Shown: positions 49,344-58,394 of the stretch, piece by piece
How the letters are laid out: each line of letters begins with the position of its first letter
How positions within the stretch are numbered: the first letter of the stretch is position 1
Assembly: GCA_028139285.1 (NCBI GenBank)
Contig: JAOINI010000001.1
Coordinates: 1 to 64,000, forward strand
Source: Candidatus Pelagibacter sp.
GTDB lineage: Bacteria > Pseudomonadota > Alphaproteobacteria > Pelagibacterales > Pelagibacteraceae
DNA: 64,000 nt
Direction of reading: 5' to 3'
Notes under the pieces: generated by a model
Database searches by the model: none
What the model saw: only the letters and a program-made list of their open reading frames with translations
What the model was told of the DNA's origin: nothing
Translations under genes and position numbers: made by a program

Positions 49344-50054
49344 TTAATGAAAGTTATTGATAAAATTTACTAATGAAATCGCGCTTATTACAGCAGTATC
49401 AGACCTTAGAATGTTTCTAGATAACGTAAAAGGTTTTACAGCTCTATTTTGTAGGATTAACTCACGTTCTGCTGGAGAAAAATCACCCTCAGGACCAATT
49501 AATACACAAAAGGATTTAACATTTTTTAGATCTTCGGTTTCTAAGTTTTCTTTTGAATTAACATCAGCAAACAAAAGTTTTGAAGACTCATCAAAGTTTT
49601 TTAAAAAATCTTTTAATTTAATTACATCTGTAATTTCTGGAGGAACAAGTTGATTGGATTGCTCAGTTGCCTCAATCACAATTTTTTTTGCTCTATCAAT
49701 ATTCAATTCTTTTACTTCTGTTCTATCTGAAACTATTGGAATTATTTTGCTAACACCAAGCTCTGTAGCTTTTTGCAGAATATTATCCATCGGATTTTTT
49801 TTAACTAAACAAATTGCTATTTCAGTTTTAGATAAATTATTAGCTTCTTTGATTTTTTCTAAAAACCTAACCTCAACTCTATCTTTGTTTAAAAAAATTA
49901 TTTCGCTTTTCCATTCTCCGTTTTTATTAAAAAAATTTAAGTTTGAACCTCTTTTAAGTCGCATAACATTGACGATATAATGAGTGTGCTCTTTACTTAA
50001 CAAACTTGTATTATTTTCTAGTATACTGTCTGGATGATATAATCTAATATTCAT
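49344..50054 (-). CDS. rsmE: 16S rRNA (uracil(1498)-N3)-methyltransferase
   Basis: This SPOUT methyltransferase modifies U1498 of 16S rRNA. The 236 residues have the N-terminal PUA-like part (HYIVNVMRLKRGSNL), QKATELGVSKIIPI, and the knot LIGPEGDFSPAE with LSRNILRSDTA. In many Alphaproteobacteria rsmE neighbours ubiA; here a six-gene block lies between them. Confidence 0.95.
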   Translation of the reverse strand: MNIRLYHPDSILENNTSLLSKEHTHYIVNVMRLKRGSNLNFFNKNGEWKSEIIFLNKDRVEVRFLEKIKEANNLSKTEIAICLVKKNPMDNILQKATELGVSKIIPIVSDRTEVKELNIDRAKKIVIEATEQSNQLVPPEITDVIKLKDFLKNFDESSKLLFADVNSKENLETEDLKNVKSFCVLIGPEGDFSPAERELILQNRAVKPFTLSRNILRSDTAVISAISLVNFINNFH

Positions 50055-50088
50055 TAATATCTATAATATAAACAAATTTTGAGGATAT

Positions 50089-50095
50089 AAAGGAG
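50089..50095 (+). promoter_or_regulatory. Shine-Dalgarno of the CDGSH gene
   Basis: AAAGGAG ends 4 nt before the ATG at 50100. A TATAAT at 50062-50067 lies upstream in the 45-bp divergent gap, but no convincing -35 accompanies it. Confidence 0.5.
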
Positions 50096-50099
50096 CTTT

Positions 50100-50336
50100 A
50101 TGAAAAAGGGAAAAAGAGCAGGAGATTCCCCGATAGGCATTGATGTAATAGAGGGAAAATCTTATTTTTGGTGTACTTGTGGAATTAGTTCTAAGCAACC
50201 TTTTTGTGACGGTTCACATAAAGGAACCGAGTTTTTACCTTTTAAATATTTAGCTGATCAATCTAAAAAAGTTTTTTTCTGCTCATGCAAACAAACAAAT
50301 GATCAACCATTATGCGATGGTTCACATAACATTTAA
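50100..50336 (+). CDS. Dual CDGSH iron-sulfur domain protein
   Basis: This is a 78-residue mitoNEET-like protein with two complete CDGSH sites: C25-x-C27-x8-C36-DGS-H40 and C61-x-C63-x8-C72-DGS-H76. Each 3-Cys/1-His set should hold a labile 2Fe-2S cluster, so a redox or cluster-transfer role is likely. A good Shine-Dalgarno precedes it. The HAD gene follows 3 bp later. Confidence 0.93.
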   Translation: MKKGKRAGDSPIGIDVIEGKSYFWCTCGISSKQPFCDGSHKGTEFLPFKYLADQSKKVFFCSCKQTNDQPLCDGSHNI

Positions 50337-50339
50337 TAA

Positions 50340-51002
50340 ATGATGAAAACAAAGGCAGTAGTGTTTGACGCTTACGGTACATTGTTCGATGTAAATTCAG
50401 CTGCTAAAAAATGCAAAGATAAAATTGGAGCTAAGTGGGAAACATTTGCAAATTTTTGGAGAACTACTCAGCTTGAATATACTTGGCTAAGAAGTTTGAT
50501 GAAAAGACATAAAAATTTTTGGGATGTTACTGAGGACAGTTTGGATAAATCAATGAAAGTATTCAATATTGATAAAAATATGAAAAATGAGCTGCTTAGT
50601 CTTTATAAAATTTTATCTCCTTATCCTGAAGTAAAGGGAGTCTTGGAAGATTTAAAAAAGAAAAACTTCAAAATTGCTATACTTTCTAACGGGACATATG
50701 ATCTTCTAAATGAACTAGTTGAAAGTAATAAGTTAAATAATTTATTTGATGATATTTTTTCTATTGAAGAAGTGAAAATTTATAAACCTGACCCAAGAGT
50801 TTATGAATTACCTATTAAAAAATATAAAATTAAATCTGATGAAATTACTTTTTTAAGTGCGAATACATGGGATGTTTCGGGAGGTGGAAACTTTGGGTAT
50901 AATTCCATTTGGGTAAATAGACATAACTCAGTATTCGATATCCTCGATTTTCAACCAAAAAATGAAATTAACAATTTAACGCAGCTACTTGATATAGTTT
51001 AA
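50340..51002 (+). CDS. HAD hydrolase, haloacid dehalogenase type II-like
   Basis: This 220-residue HAD-fold hydrolase has motif I VVFDAYGTLFDV (Asp nucleophile about 9), motif II AILSNGT, motif III Lys in YKPDPRVYEL, and motif IV SANTWDVSGGGNFGY, close to the L-2-haloacid dehalogenase pattern SSNxWD. A dehalogenase or a phosphatase activity cannot be separated by eye. Two ATG codons in a row start it. Confidence 0.85.
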   Translation: MMKTKAVVFDAYGTLFDVNSAAKKCKDKIGAKWETFANFWRTTQLEYTWLRSLMKRHKNFWDVTEDSLDKSMKVFNIDKNMKNELLSLYKILSPYPEVKGVLEDLKKKNFKIAILSNGTYDLLNELVESNKLNNLFDDIFSIEEVKIYKPDPRVYELPIKKYKIKSDEITFLSANTWDVSGGGNFGYNSIWVNRHNSVFDILDFQPKNEINNLTQLLDIV

Positions 51003-51023
51003 ACTTTCATTATAAATATTTCT

Positions 51024-51866
51024 ATGTCTCAAATTGAAGTAAAAAAAATTATTAAAGCCTTAAGCGCCTCAGACGGTGCAGGAGTAAAATTAAAAAGAAG
51101 CATAGGAACTCCAGAAGCAGATTATATCGATCCATTTTTAATGCTTGATGAATTTGGTTCTGAAAATAAAGATGATTATGTGGCTGGTTTTCCACCTCAT
51201 CCGCATAGAGGAATAGAAACAGTAACTTATATGTTAGAAGGAGAGTTTGAACATCAAGATAGTACTGGAGCTAAAGGTATTATGACATCTGGAGATGTGC
51301 AATGGATGAAAACTGGAAGAGGAATTATTCATTCCGAAATGCCTGCTATGAAAGAAGGTAAGTTATTAGGCTTTCAACTTTGGATAAACATGCCTGCTAA
51401 AATGAAAAAGAATAAGCCAGAATACCTTTATATTAAAGGAAATGAACTTGGAGAGCATAAAGATAGTGAGAAAATTGTAAAAGTAATTGCGGGTAAATAT
51501 GAAAAAGCTGAAGGACCAGAGAAAAATCATAACGTTGATCCTATTTATTTTCATGTAATTTTAAATGAAGGAAAAGAATTTAATTGTGAAGTACCATCAG
51601 GGCATAATTCTTTTGTATACTTGTTAAAAGGAGAGTTAAAAATTGGAGAAAAGGATCATGATAAAACAGCTGACTCAAACTTAATTTTGTTAAAGCAGGG
51701 AACTAAACTAAAAATTACAGCAAGTAAACAATCTGAGTTTTTATTTATAGCTGGTAGGCCAATTGGTGAACCAATTGCAAGAGGTGGGCCATTTGTGATG
51801 AATACAAAAGCTGAAATACTTGAAGCTATTCAAGATTATAACAACGGAACGTTTGCTAAATATTAA
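51024..51866 (+). CDS. Pirin family protein
   Basis: This is a bicupin of 280 residues. The metal site is in FPPHPHRGIETVTYMLEG and the partner His/Glu in RGIIHSEMP. Bacterial pirins range from quercetinase activity to modulation of central metabolism, so the reaction is open. The gene lies 21 bp behind the HAD gene and 23 bp before the quinone oxidoreductase. Confidence 0.92.
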   Translation: MSQIEVKKIIKALSASDGAGVKLKRSIGTPEADYIDPFLMLDEFGSENKDDYVAGFPPHPHRGIETVTYMLEGEFEHQDSTGAKGIMTSGDVQWMKTGRGIIHSEMPAMKEGKLLGFQLWINMPAKMKKNKPEYLYIKGNELGEHKDSEKIVKVIAGKYEKAEGPEKNHNVDPIYFHVILNEGKEFNCEVPSGHNSFVYLLKGELKIGEKDHDKTADSNLILLKQGTKLKITASKQSEFLFIAGRPIGEPIARGGPFVMNTKAEILEAIQDYNNGTFAKY

Positions 51867-51889
51867 AACTTAAAGTACGTTTCCGAAAA

Positions 51890-52864
51890 ATGTCAAAATC
51901 AATAATTCTTAAAAAAAATGGGGGTCCAGAAGTTTTAGAACTTCAAGATGTAAAAGTTGGTTCTCCAGGGCCAGATGAAATCAAGGTAACAAACCATGCT
52001 ATTGGTTTAAATTATATTGATACGTATCATAGATCAGGTTTGTACCCAATTAAGTTACCAAGCGGAATTGGTCTAGAAGCTGCAGGAAAAATTGATGAAG
52101 TGGGATCAGATGTCACTGAATTTAATAAAGGAGATAAAATAGCTTATGCATCAGTTCCACTTGGAGCGTATGCTCAGCAAAGAATTATTCCTGCTAAAAT
52201 TGCAGTAAAAGTTCCTGATAGTATTTCTTATGAGTTAGCTGCAACTTTAATGACAAAAGGATTAACTACAAATTATCTATTATCTAAAACATATCAACTT
52301 AAAGCTGGGGAAACAGTTTTATTTCATGCAGCAGCTGGTGGTGTTGGTCAAATATTTGCTCAGTGGGCTAATAGCATTGGTGCCAAAGTGATTGGAACAG
52401 TCGGATCAGATGAAAAAATTAAAATTGCTGAAGATAATGGTTATTCACATGTAATAAATTATACAAAAAATGATTTTGCAAAAGAAGTAATGAAAATTAC
52501 AAATAATGAAGGGGTGCCAGCTGTTTTTGATGGTGTAGGAAAAAACACGTTTCTCGGATCTTTATCATGTTTAAAAATAAGAGGAATGATGATCAGTTTT
52601 GGTAATGCATCTGGTCCCTTGGATCCTGTAAATGTTCCAAAAGATATTCAGCCAAAAGGTTTATACTTAACTAGGCCTTCAATAGGACAATATTTTACTA
52701 ATCAAAAAGAACTTCAGTCAGGAGCAAATGAAATTTTTGAAAAAGTCAAATTTGGAAAAATTAAAATTAAAATATTTAGAAAATATAAACTAGCTGATGC
52801 TAATCAAGCGCATGCAGATTTGGAGGCAAGAAAATTGAATGGTCCAGCAATCCTTGTGCCTTAA
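51890..52864 (+). CDS. qor: Zinc-free NADPH:quinone oxidoreductase (MDR superfamily)
   Basis: This 324-residue medium-chain reductase has the QOR pattern NHAIGLNYIDTYHRSGLYP, GLEAAGKIDEVG, and the NADPH-binding AAAGGVGQIFAQWA (about 147-160). The catalytic and structural zinc ligands of alcohol dehydrogenases are absent. It probably reduces quinones or other enones. It shares TAATG with the DUF1289 gene. Confidence 0.93.
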   Translation: MSKSIILKKNGGPEVLELQDVKVGSPGPDEIKVTNHAIGLNYIDTYHRSGLYPIKLPSGIGLEAAGKIDEVGSDVTEFNKGDKIAYASVPLGAYAQQRIIPAKIAVKVPDSISYELAATLMTKGLTTNYLLSKTYQLKAGETVLFHAAAGGVGQIFAQWANSIGAKVIGTVGSDEKIKIAEDNGYSHVINYTKNDFAKEVMKITNNEGVPAVFDGVGKNTFLGSLSCLKIRGMMISFGNASGPLDPVNVPKDIQPKGLYLTRPSIGQYFTNQKELQSGANEIFEKVKFGKIKIKIFRKYKLADANQAHADLEARKLNGPAILVP

Positions 52865-53124
52865 TGAATAAAAAAATAGTTTCTCCTTGCATTAGTATTT
52901 GTAAGACTGACCCTGTCTCTGGCTTTTGCTACGGGTGTGCAAGAACTGAGATAGAAAAGAAGTTATGGAAAGATATAAGAACAACTAACGATTGGAAAAT
53001 GAAAAATTTAGATACTATAGTAAGTAGAATGAAAGGTTGGCAAGTTGAAACATTTAAAGAGTCTTATAAACACAAAACGCAAAAGGGTATCTCACTTTTT
53101 AAGAAAAGTTTATTAGAAAAATAA
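52864..53124 (+). CDS. DUF1289 (Fe-S-like Cys motif) protein
   Basis: This small 86-residue protein has four N-terminal cysteines, C9-x3-C13-x8-C22-x2-C25 (CISICKTDPVSGFCYGCAR), the DUF1289 signature, likely binding a metal or cluster. The rest is charged and helical. The function of the family is unknown. It ends 3 bp from the convergent DUF2721 gene. Confidence 0.88.
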   Translation: MNKKIVSPCISICKTDPVSGFCYGCARTEIEKKLWKDIRTTNDWKMKNLDTIVSRMKGWQVETFKESYKHKTQKGISLFKKSLLEK

Positions 53125-53127
53125 AAA

Positions 53128-53538
53128 TTATAAATCTTTTTTCATAGAGTCCATATCACTTAGATGGAACTTTAAAGCTTCGTTTGATAATCTTATTTCT
53201 TGTAAGAATAAAAAAATTGAAAAAATCATACAAACACAACAAAACGCAAAACTTAATCTCGCATGGAAAATAAAATCCAAATAAAGCAGAAGAACAGTTA
53301 ACATATTAAAAAGAAAACCAAAGGCTGAAAAACCCATAACGTATTTTAAATAGTTTGTCCTTTTGTTGAGAACGTGAAGCTGATTTTCCCATTCCGGTGG
53401 TATTTTTTTTTCAAAAGTATATTGATCATGTATCTGTCTTATTAAAGCACTGAGAGTATGAAAACGATTGCTATACATTGTCATCATTAAAGGAATGGCT
53501 GGGAACATTAATGCTGCTACTGTGTAGTCTATATCCAT
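53128..53538 (-). CDS. DUF2721 membrane protein
   Basis: This 136-residue protein has an N-terminal hydrophobic segment, a charged middle region (LIRQIHDQYTFEKKIPPEW), two further membrane helices (about 65-88 and 93-115) and a short polar end. The pattern RFHTLSALIRQ fits DUF2721. No function is established. It is divergent from ubiA with a 53-bp gap. Confidence 0.75.
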   Translation of the reverse strand: MDIDYTVAALMFPAIPLMMTMYSNRFHTLSALIRQIHDQYTFEKKIPPEWENQLHVLNKRTNYLKYVMGFSAFGFLFNMLTVLLLYLDFIFHARLSFAFCCVCMIFSIFLFLQEIRLSNEALKFHLSDMDSMKKDL

Positions 53539-53591
53539 ATCGAATCAAATTGATTATAAAGATAGTGTTTGATATTTACGAGTAGTATTTC

Positions 53592-54446
53592 ATGAGACAT
53601 TTAAAAATATTTGTAGAATTAACTAGATTCAATAAGCCGATAGGCTTTATGCTTTTATTTTGGCCATGTGCTTGGGGTCTTACTTATGCTCAAAGCTTTA
53701 ATCCAAATAATTTCATATATTATTACTACTTAATTTTATTTTTTTTTGGTTCATTACTAATGAGAAGTGCAGGGTGTATATTTAATGATATTGTGGATAA
53801 GGATTTCGACAAAAAAGTCACAAGAACAAAAAAAAGACCTTTGGCTGCAAATTTCATCTCCGTCAATCATGCTTTTTTTTATGTAGTCTCTTTATGTTTA
53901 ATTGCCTTTTTAATTTTAATACAATTTAATTCGCTTACAATTTTTTTAGGATTAGGATCAATGTTTCTTGCTTTTTCTTATCCTTTCATGAAGAGAATTA
54001 CTTATTGGCCTCAATTATTTTTAGGAGTTACTTTTAATTGGGGGATACTTATGGCTTGGACCTCTATGGGCAACGATATTTCCGCTAATATTTTAATTTT
54101 ATATACCTCGGCCATATTTTGGACATTGGGCTATGACACGATTTATGGAGCACAGGATATGTCTGATGATGAAATAATAGGGTTAAAGTCTACTTCAATA
54201 AAATTCAAAAAAAATATTAAGTTTTTTGTTGGTACTTGCTATTTTCTAAGTGCTTTATTGCTAAGTCTTTTATTTATAAAATATATAGGAATAAATTTTT
54301 TTACTTTTTTTTTATTAATATTTTTTTTAACTCTTTTTTATCAACTAAAGATATTTAAAAAAGAAAAACAGGAAAGTTGCCTCAAGGCTTTTAGAACTAA
54401 TAATATATCAGGTTTAATACTATTTTTATCAATTTACATGCTTTAA
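53592..54446 (+). CDS. ubiA: 4-hydroxybenzoate polyprenyltransferase
   Basis: This multispan membrane enzyme attaches the polyprenyl tail to 4-hydroxybenzoate in ubiquinone synthesis. The 284 residues carry both Asp-rich motifs, the first in GCIFNDIVDKDFDKKV (about 61-76) and the second in YDTIYGAQDMSDD (about 182-194), plus RPLAA. It begins a + strand unit that leads into the lipid A genes. Confidence 0.95.
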   Translation: MRHLKIFVELTRFNKPIGFMLLFWPCAWGLTYAQSFNPNNFIYYYYLILFFFGSLLMRSAGCIFNDIVDKDFDKKVTRTKKRPLAANFISVNHAFFYVVSLCLIAFLILIQFNSLTIFLGLGSMFLAFSYPFMKRITYWPQLFLGVTFNWGILMAWTSMGNDISANILILYTSAIFWTLGYDTIYGAQDMSDDEIIGLKSTSIKFKKNIKFFVGTCYFLSALLLSLLFIKYIGINFFTFFLLIFFLTLFYQLKIFKKEKQESCLKAFRTNNISGLILFLSIYML

Positions 54447-54449
54447 AAA

Positions 54450-56192
54450 ATGAAAACTGCTGAGCTAAAAATCATTCTAAAAAGACTTTATAACGAATAT
54501 ATAAAATATCATATTAAAACAATTTTGTTTTGTTTAGTGCTATCAATACTTGTAGCAGGATCCACCTCTGCTACTGCATGGCTTTTAGATCCTGCGGTAA
54601 AAAAAATATTTGTTGAAAAAGATCAAACTTTAGCTTGGTTAATACCAATCGCAATTATAACTGCATTTGCCGCAAAAGGTCTTTCTCTATATTTTGCAAG
54701 ATTAAATATCATTAAGGTTGGACAAAAAATTTCTGGTGAAATGCAGAAAAAATTAGCTAAATCAATTTTGTTTTCTGATATTCAAACTTTAGAATCTAGA
54801 CACTCAGGAAAGTATATTTCTAATATAATGTATGATTGCGGGCAGATACATCAATTAGTCAGCACTGGGGTATTGAATATAATGAAAGACTCCTTTTCAA
54901 TAATATTTTTAGTAGGATTGATGTTTTACCAAAACTGGAAGTTAGCTCTTTTTGCTATGATAATGATACCTTTGGCAGCAGGTTTGGCAAAAAATCTAGG
55001 GAAAAAAATGGGAAAGGCAACTTTGCAAGCTAGTGAATTATCTGGAAAACTTGCCTCTTTTATGTCTGATATTTTTAAGGCCTCAAAAATGATTAGAGTT
55101 TACCAAAAAGAGGATGATGAAAAAAAACATTCTGAAGAAGTCATTAGCCAATTAGTAAATAAAAATATTAGGTTAGCGAGTATTCTTATTAGAGCAACTC
55201 CTATAATGGAAGTTTTAACAGGAATAATGATTGCGGGTTTTATATTTTACTCAGGAAAATTGATTAATGCTGGTGAATTAGAAGTGAATAATTTTTTTTC
55301 TTTTTTAGCTGCAATGATGCTTGCTTACCAACCTGTAAGATCGCTTGCCACAATCAACATGACGATACATCAAGGTTCTGTCTCTGCTAAAAGAATTTTT
55401 ACAGTTATCGATAAACCAATAGAAATTAAAAATGATAGCAACTTACCCAAACTAAAAATATCAGATTGTAATATAGAATTTAAAAATGTTGACTTTAAAT
55501 ATGAGACTACAACCGAAAAAGCTGTAAAAAATATTAATTTAAAAATTGATGGAGGTAAAATAACTGCTCTTGTTGGGCAAAGTGGTGCAGGAAAAAGTAC
55601 GATTATAAATTTAATACCAAGATTTTACGATCCGCAAAATGGTTTAGTTCAAATTGATGGTCAAGATATAAAAAAAATTCAACTTAATTCCGTTAGGAAA
55701 TACATTTCTTTAGTAAGCCAAGATATAGTTTTATTTGATGATACTATTAAAAAAAATGTATCGTATGCTAATCCAGATGCCACACAAAAAGAGATTGAAA
55801 TGGCATGTAAGTTTGCTGCTGCCGATGAATTCATAAACAAACTACCAGATAGATATGATACCTACGTAGGGGAAAATGGCGTTAAACTGTCTGGAGGCCA
55901 AAAACAGAGAATTTCTATCGCGAGAGCAATTATAAAAAACTCCTCAATAATACTACTAGATGAAGCTACATCTTCATTGGATACTGAGTCAGAAAGAATA
56001 GTTCAAAATGCAATCAATAATTTAATCAAAAATAAAACTACAATAGTAATTGCTCACAGACTCTCAACAATCCACAATTCAGATAAAATTTTTGTTTTTA
56101 AAAATGGTAAAATAGTAGACTCGGGCAAACATGAGTTTTTGGTAAACAACTGTGAGGAGTATAAATCTTTATACCATAATCAACTAAAGTAA
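54450..56192 (+). CDS. msbA: ABC transporter, MsbA-like lipid A/lipid flippase
   Basis: This half-size exporter of 580 residues has six membrane helices and a nucleotide-binding domain: Walker A GQSGAGKST (about 374-382), signature KLSGGQKQRISIARA, Walker B SIILLDEATSSLD, and the H-loop IAHRLSTI. Adjacency to waaA and lpxK supports a lipid A flippase role. It starts 3 bp behind ubiA and is 5 bp from waaA. Confidence 0.9.
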   Translation: MKTAELKIILKRLYNEYIKYHIKTILFCLVLSILVAGSTSATAWLLDPAVKKIFVEKDQTLAWLIPIAIITAFAAKGLSLYFARLNIIKVGQKISGEMQKKLAKSILFSDIQTLESRHSGKYISNIMYDCGQIHQLVSTGVLNIMKDSFSIIFLVGLMFYQNWKLALFAMIMIPLAAGLAKNLGKKMGKATLQASELSGKLASFMSDIFKASKMIRVYQKEDDEKKHSEEVISQLVNKNIRLASILIRATPIMEVLTGIMIAGFIFYSGKLINAGELEVNNFFSFLAAMMLAYQPVRSLATINMTIHQGSVSAKRIFTVIDKPIEIKNDSNLPKLKISDCNIEFKNVDFKYETTTEKAVKNINLKIDGGKITALVGQSGAGKSTIINLIPRFYDPQNGLVQIDGQDIKKIQLNSVRKYISLVSQDIVLFDDTIKKNVSYANPDATQKEIEMACKFAAADEFINKLPDRYDTYVGENGVKLSGGQKQRISIARAIIKNSSIILLDEATSSLDTESERIVQNAINNLIKNKTTIVIAHRLSTIHNSDKIFVFKNGKIVDSGKHEFLVNNCEEYKSLYHNQLK

Positions 56193-56197
56193 ATTTG

Positions 56198-57475
56198 ATG
56201 AAACTCCTATATAGGACTATTGCTTTCATAATTTATCCTCTGCTGATAATTTTGACTTTTCTAAGAAAGATACTTAACAAAGAAGATAGATATAGATATA
56301 AAGAAAAAATTTTCCCTTCGTGTTTTGATGTAAAAAGAACAAACTCAAAGTTAATTTTATTTCATGCAGCAAGTATAGGTGAATTAAAAAGTATTCTTCC
56401 AATAATAAAAGAGTTGGAAAAAAAATATGAGAATTTAGAATTTCTTGTAACAACAATTACTATTAGTTCTGCTAATCTTGCAAAAATAGAATTAAAAAAA
56501 TTTAAAAATGCAAAGCATAGATTTTTACCATTTGATGTAAATTTTTTAATGAAAAAATTTCTCTCTTATTGGAGACCAGATGCCATATTTCTTGTTGACT
56601 CAGAGATTTGGCCGAATTTAATTTTTTTAGCAAATAAAAGAAAAATCCCTTTGGGAATTATTAACGCTAGGATTACAAAAAAAACTTATGAAAGGTGGCG
56701 CTTTTTTCCCAAAATGGCTCAATCAATATTCAGTTTATTTGACTTATGTATTGTCTCAAATCAAGAAACAAAAAAATTTCTTGAAAATTTTAATGCAAAA
56801 AATATATTTTATTTTGGAAATTTAAAATTTTGTGAATATTTAGATAAAAATCAACTTTCAAATAATAATAGTAAATTTTTGAAATCTAATAAATTTTGGC
56901 TAGCTGCAAGCACACATGAAGGAGAAGATGAATTTTGTTTAAATACACATATAGAACTTCAAAAGAAGATTAAAAATATTAAAACTATTATTGTGCCAAG
57001 ACATATTTCAAGAGTTGAAAAAATAAAGAAGATAGGAGAAAGTTTAAACCTATCTTGCCAAATATTAAATCCAGAAGATAAGATTTTTGATGATAAAGAT
57101 ATAATAATAATAAATTCTTTTGGAAAATTACAAAGTTTTTATAAGTATTCCAAAAGTGTATTTATTGGAAAATCTACAATTAAAAAATTTGAAAAAGTGG
57201 GAGGTCAAAATCCAATTGAAGCTGCAAAACTGGGTTGTAAAATTTATCATGGTCCTTTTGTTTATAATTTTAAAGATGTCTATCGACTTCTTGCAAAACA
57301 AAATGTTACTAAACAGGTGAATAATCATAAAGAATTGGTGGAAAATCTAATGCTAGATTTTAACAATGCTAAAGAAAATAATTTAGATTTTATTTCTTTA
57401 ATAAGCCAACTTGAACAAAAAATACTCGATGACTCAATGAAAAAAATTAACCTTTTTTTAAATGAAAATAAATAA
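56198..57475 (+). CDS. waaA: 3-deoxy-D-manno-octulosonic acid (Kdo) transferase
   Basis: This GT-B glycosyltransferase adds Kdo to lipid A. ATG 56198 is preferred over the TTG just before it, giving 425 residues. An N-terminal membrane anchor (TIAFIIYPLLIILTFL) is followed by LFHAASIGELKSILPI with the catalytic Glu, VDSEIWPNLI, and in the C-terminal half APxH-like (VPRHISRVEKI) and GGQNPIEAAKLG. It overlaps lpxK by 14 nt. Confidence 0.93.
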   Translation: MKLLYRTIAFIIYPLLIILTFLRKILNKEDRYRYKEKIFPSCFDVKRTNSKLILFHAASIGELKSILPIIKELEKKYENLEFLVTTITISSANLAKIELKKFKNAKHRFLPFDVNFLMKKFLSYWRPDAIFLVDSEIWPNLIFLANKRKIPLGIINARITKKTYERWRFFPKMAQSIFSLFDLCIVSNQETKKFLENFNAKNIFYFGNLKFCEYLDKNQLSNNNSKFLKSNKFWLAASTHEGEDEFCLNTHIELQKKIKNIKTIIVPRHISRVEKIKKIGESLNLSCQILNPEDKIFDDKDIIIINSFGKLQSFYKYSKSVFIGKSTIKKFEKVGGQNPIEAAKLGCKIYHGPFVYNFKDVYRLLAKQNVTKQVNNHKELVENLMLDFNNAKENNLDFISLISQLEQKILDDSMKKINLFLNENK

Positions 57476-58394
57476 GCCAAAATTTTGGGATCAAAAAACA
57501 AGTTTTTATTCTGCTATCCTTTTTCCTTTTACTATTCTTGTCAGACTAGTGATTTTTTTTAAGAAGAAGTTTATTAAAAGTAGAAAATTTAATATTCCAG
57601 TTATTTGTATTGGTAATATATATTTGGGGGGTACTGGTAAAACTCCAACTGCTATTTTAATTGCAAATGAATTGATAAAAATTGGAAAAAAACCTTCTAT
57701 AATTAGAAAATTTTATCTAGATCAAGAAGATGAATTTGAATTAATACGAAAATATCATAAAGACTTACTCGTAAATTTTAAAAGATCTGAAGCAATTTTA
57801 GAGGCAGAGAATAAATCTTATGACTCTGTTATTCTTGATGATGGTTTTCAAGATTATACAATTAAAAAAAAATTTAGTATTATTTGTTTTAATCGAAGTC
57901 AATTAATTGGAAATGGTATGGTTATTCCCTCGGGCCCTCTAAGAGAGAGTTTAGATGCGCTTAAAGACTCGCAAGTAGTAATTATTAATGGAAAAAAAAG
58001 CTTAGAATTTGAAGAAAAAATTTTACAATATAATAAAAATTTGAATATTTTTTACTCAAATTATAACCCAGTAAATTCAAGTGAATTTAAGGAAAAAAAA
58101 TTGTTAGCCGTTGCAGGAATTGCAAACCCTAAAAACTTTTTTGACTTACTTCTTAAAGAAGGGCTCAAAATTGAAAAAGAAATGATTTTTCCCGATCACT
58201 ATCAATTTAAGAAATCCGAGATAGCAAATATAGTAAAATATGCAGAAGAAAGGAATCTTCAAATTATAATGACTGAAAAAGATTACTTTAAAATCAAAAA
58301 ATTTAATTATAATCAAATAAGTTACTTAAAAATTATTTTAAAAATAGATAATTGTGAAGAATTGATTAAGTTGATTTCAAAACAATATGATTAA
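57462..58394 (+). CDS. lpxK: Tetraacyldisaccharide 4'-kinase
   Basis: This membrane-bound kinase phosphorylates the lipid A disaccharide. The 310 residues have a membrane segment (about 16-35), the P-loop IGNIYLGGTGKTPTAI (about 47-62), and SVILDDGFQDYTIKK, a hallmark of LpxK. It overlaps both neighbours. Confidence 0.95.
   Translation: MKINKPKFWDQKTSFYSAILFPFTILVRLVIFFKKKFIKSRKFNIPVICIGNIYLGGTGKTPTAILIANELIKIGKKPSIIRKFYLDQEDEFELIRKYHKDLLVNFKRSEAILEAENKSYDSVILDDGFQDYTIKKKFSIICFNRSQLIGNGMVIPSGPLRESLDALKDSQVVIINGKKSLEFEEKILQYNKNLNIFYSNYNPVNSSEFKEKKLLAVAGIANPKNFFDLLLKEGLKIEKEMIFPDHYQFKKSEIANIVKYAEERNLQIIMTEKDYFKIKKFNYNQISYLKIILKIDNCEELIKLISKQYD

Noticed and set aside
49654..49980. Plus-strand open frames antisense to rsmE (also 49357-49653)
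   Set aside because: They mirror the rsmE coding sequence and show no motif or start signal.
57120..57328. Overlapping small frames on both strands inside waaA
   Set aside because: Both lie wholly within the conserved C-terminal GT-B domain of waaA.
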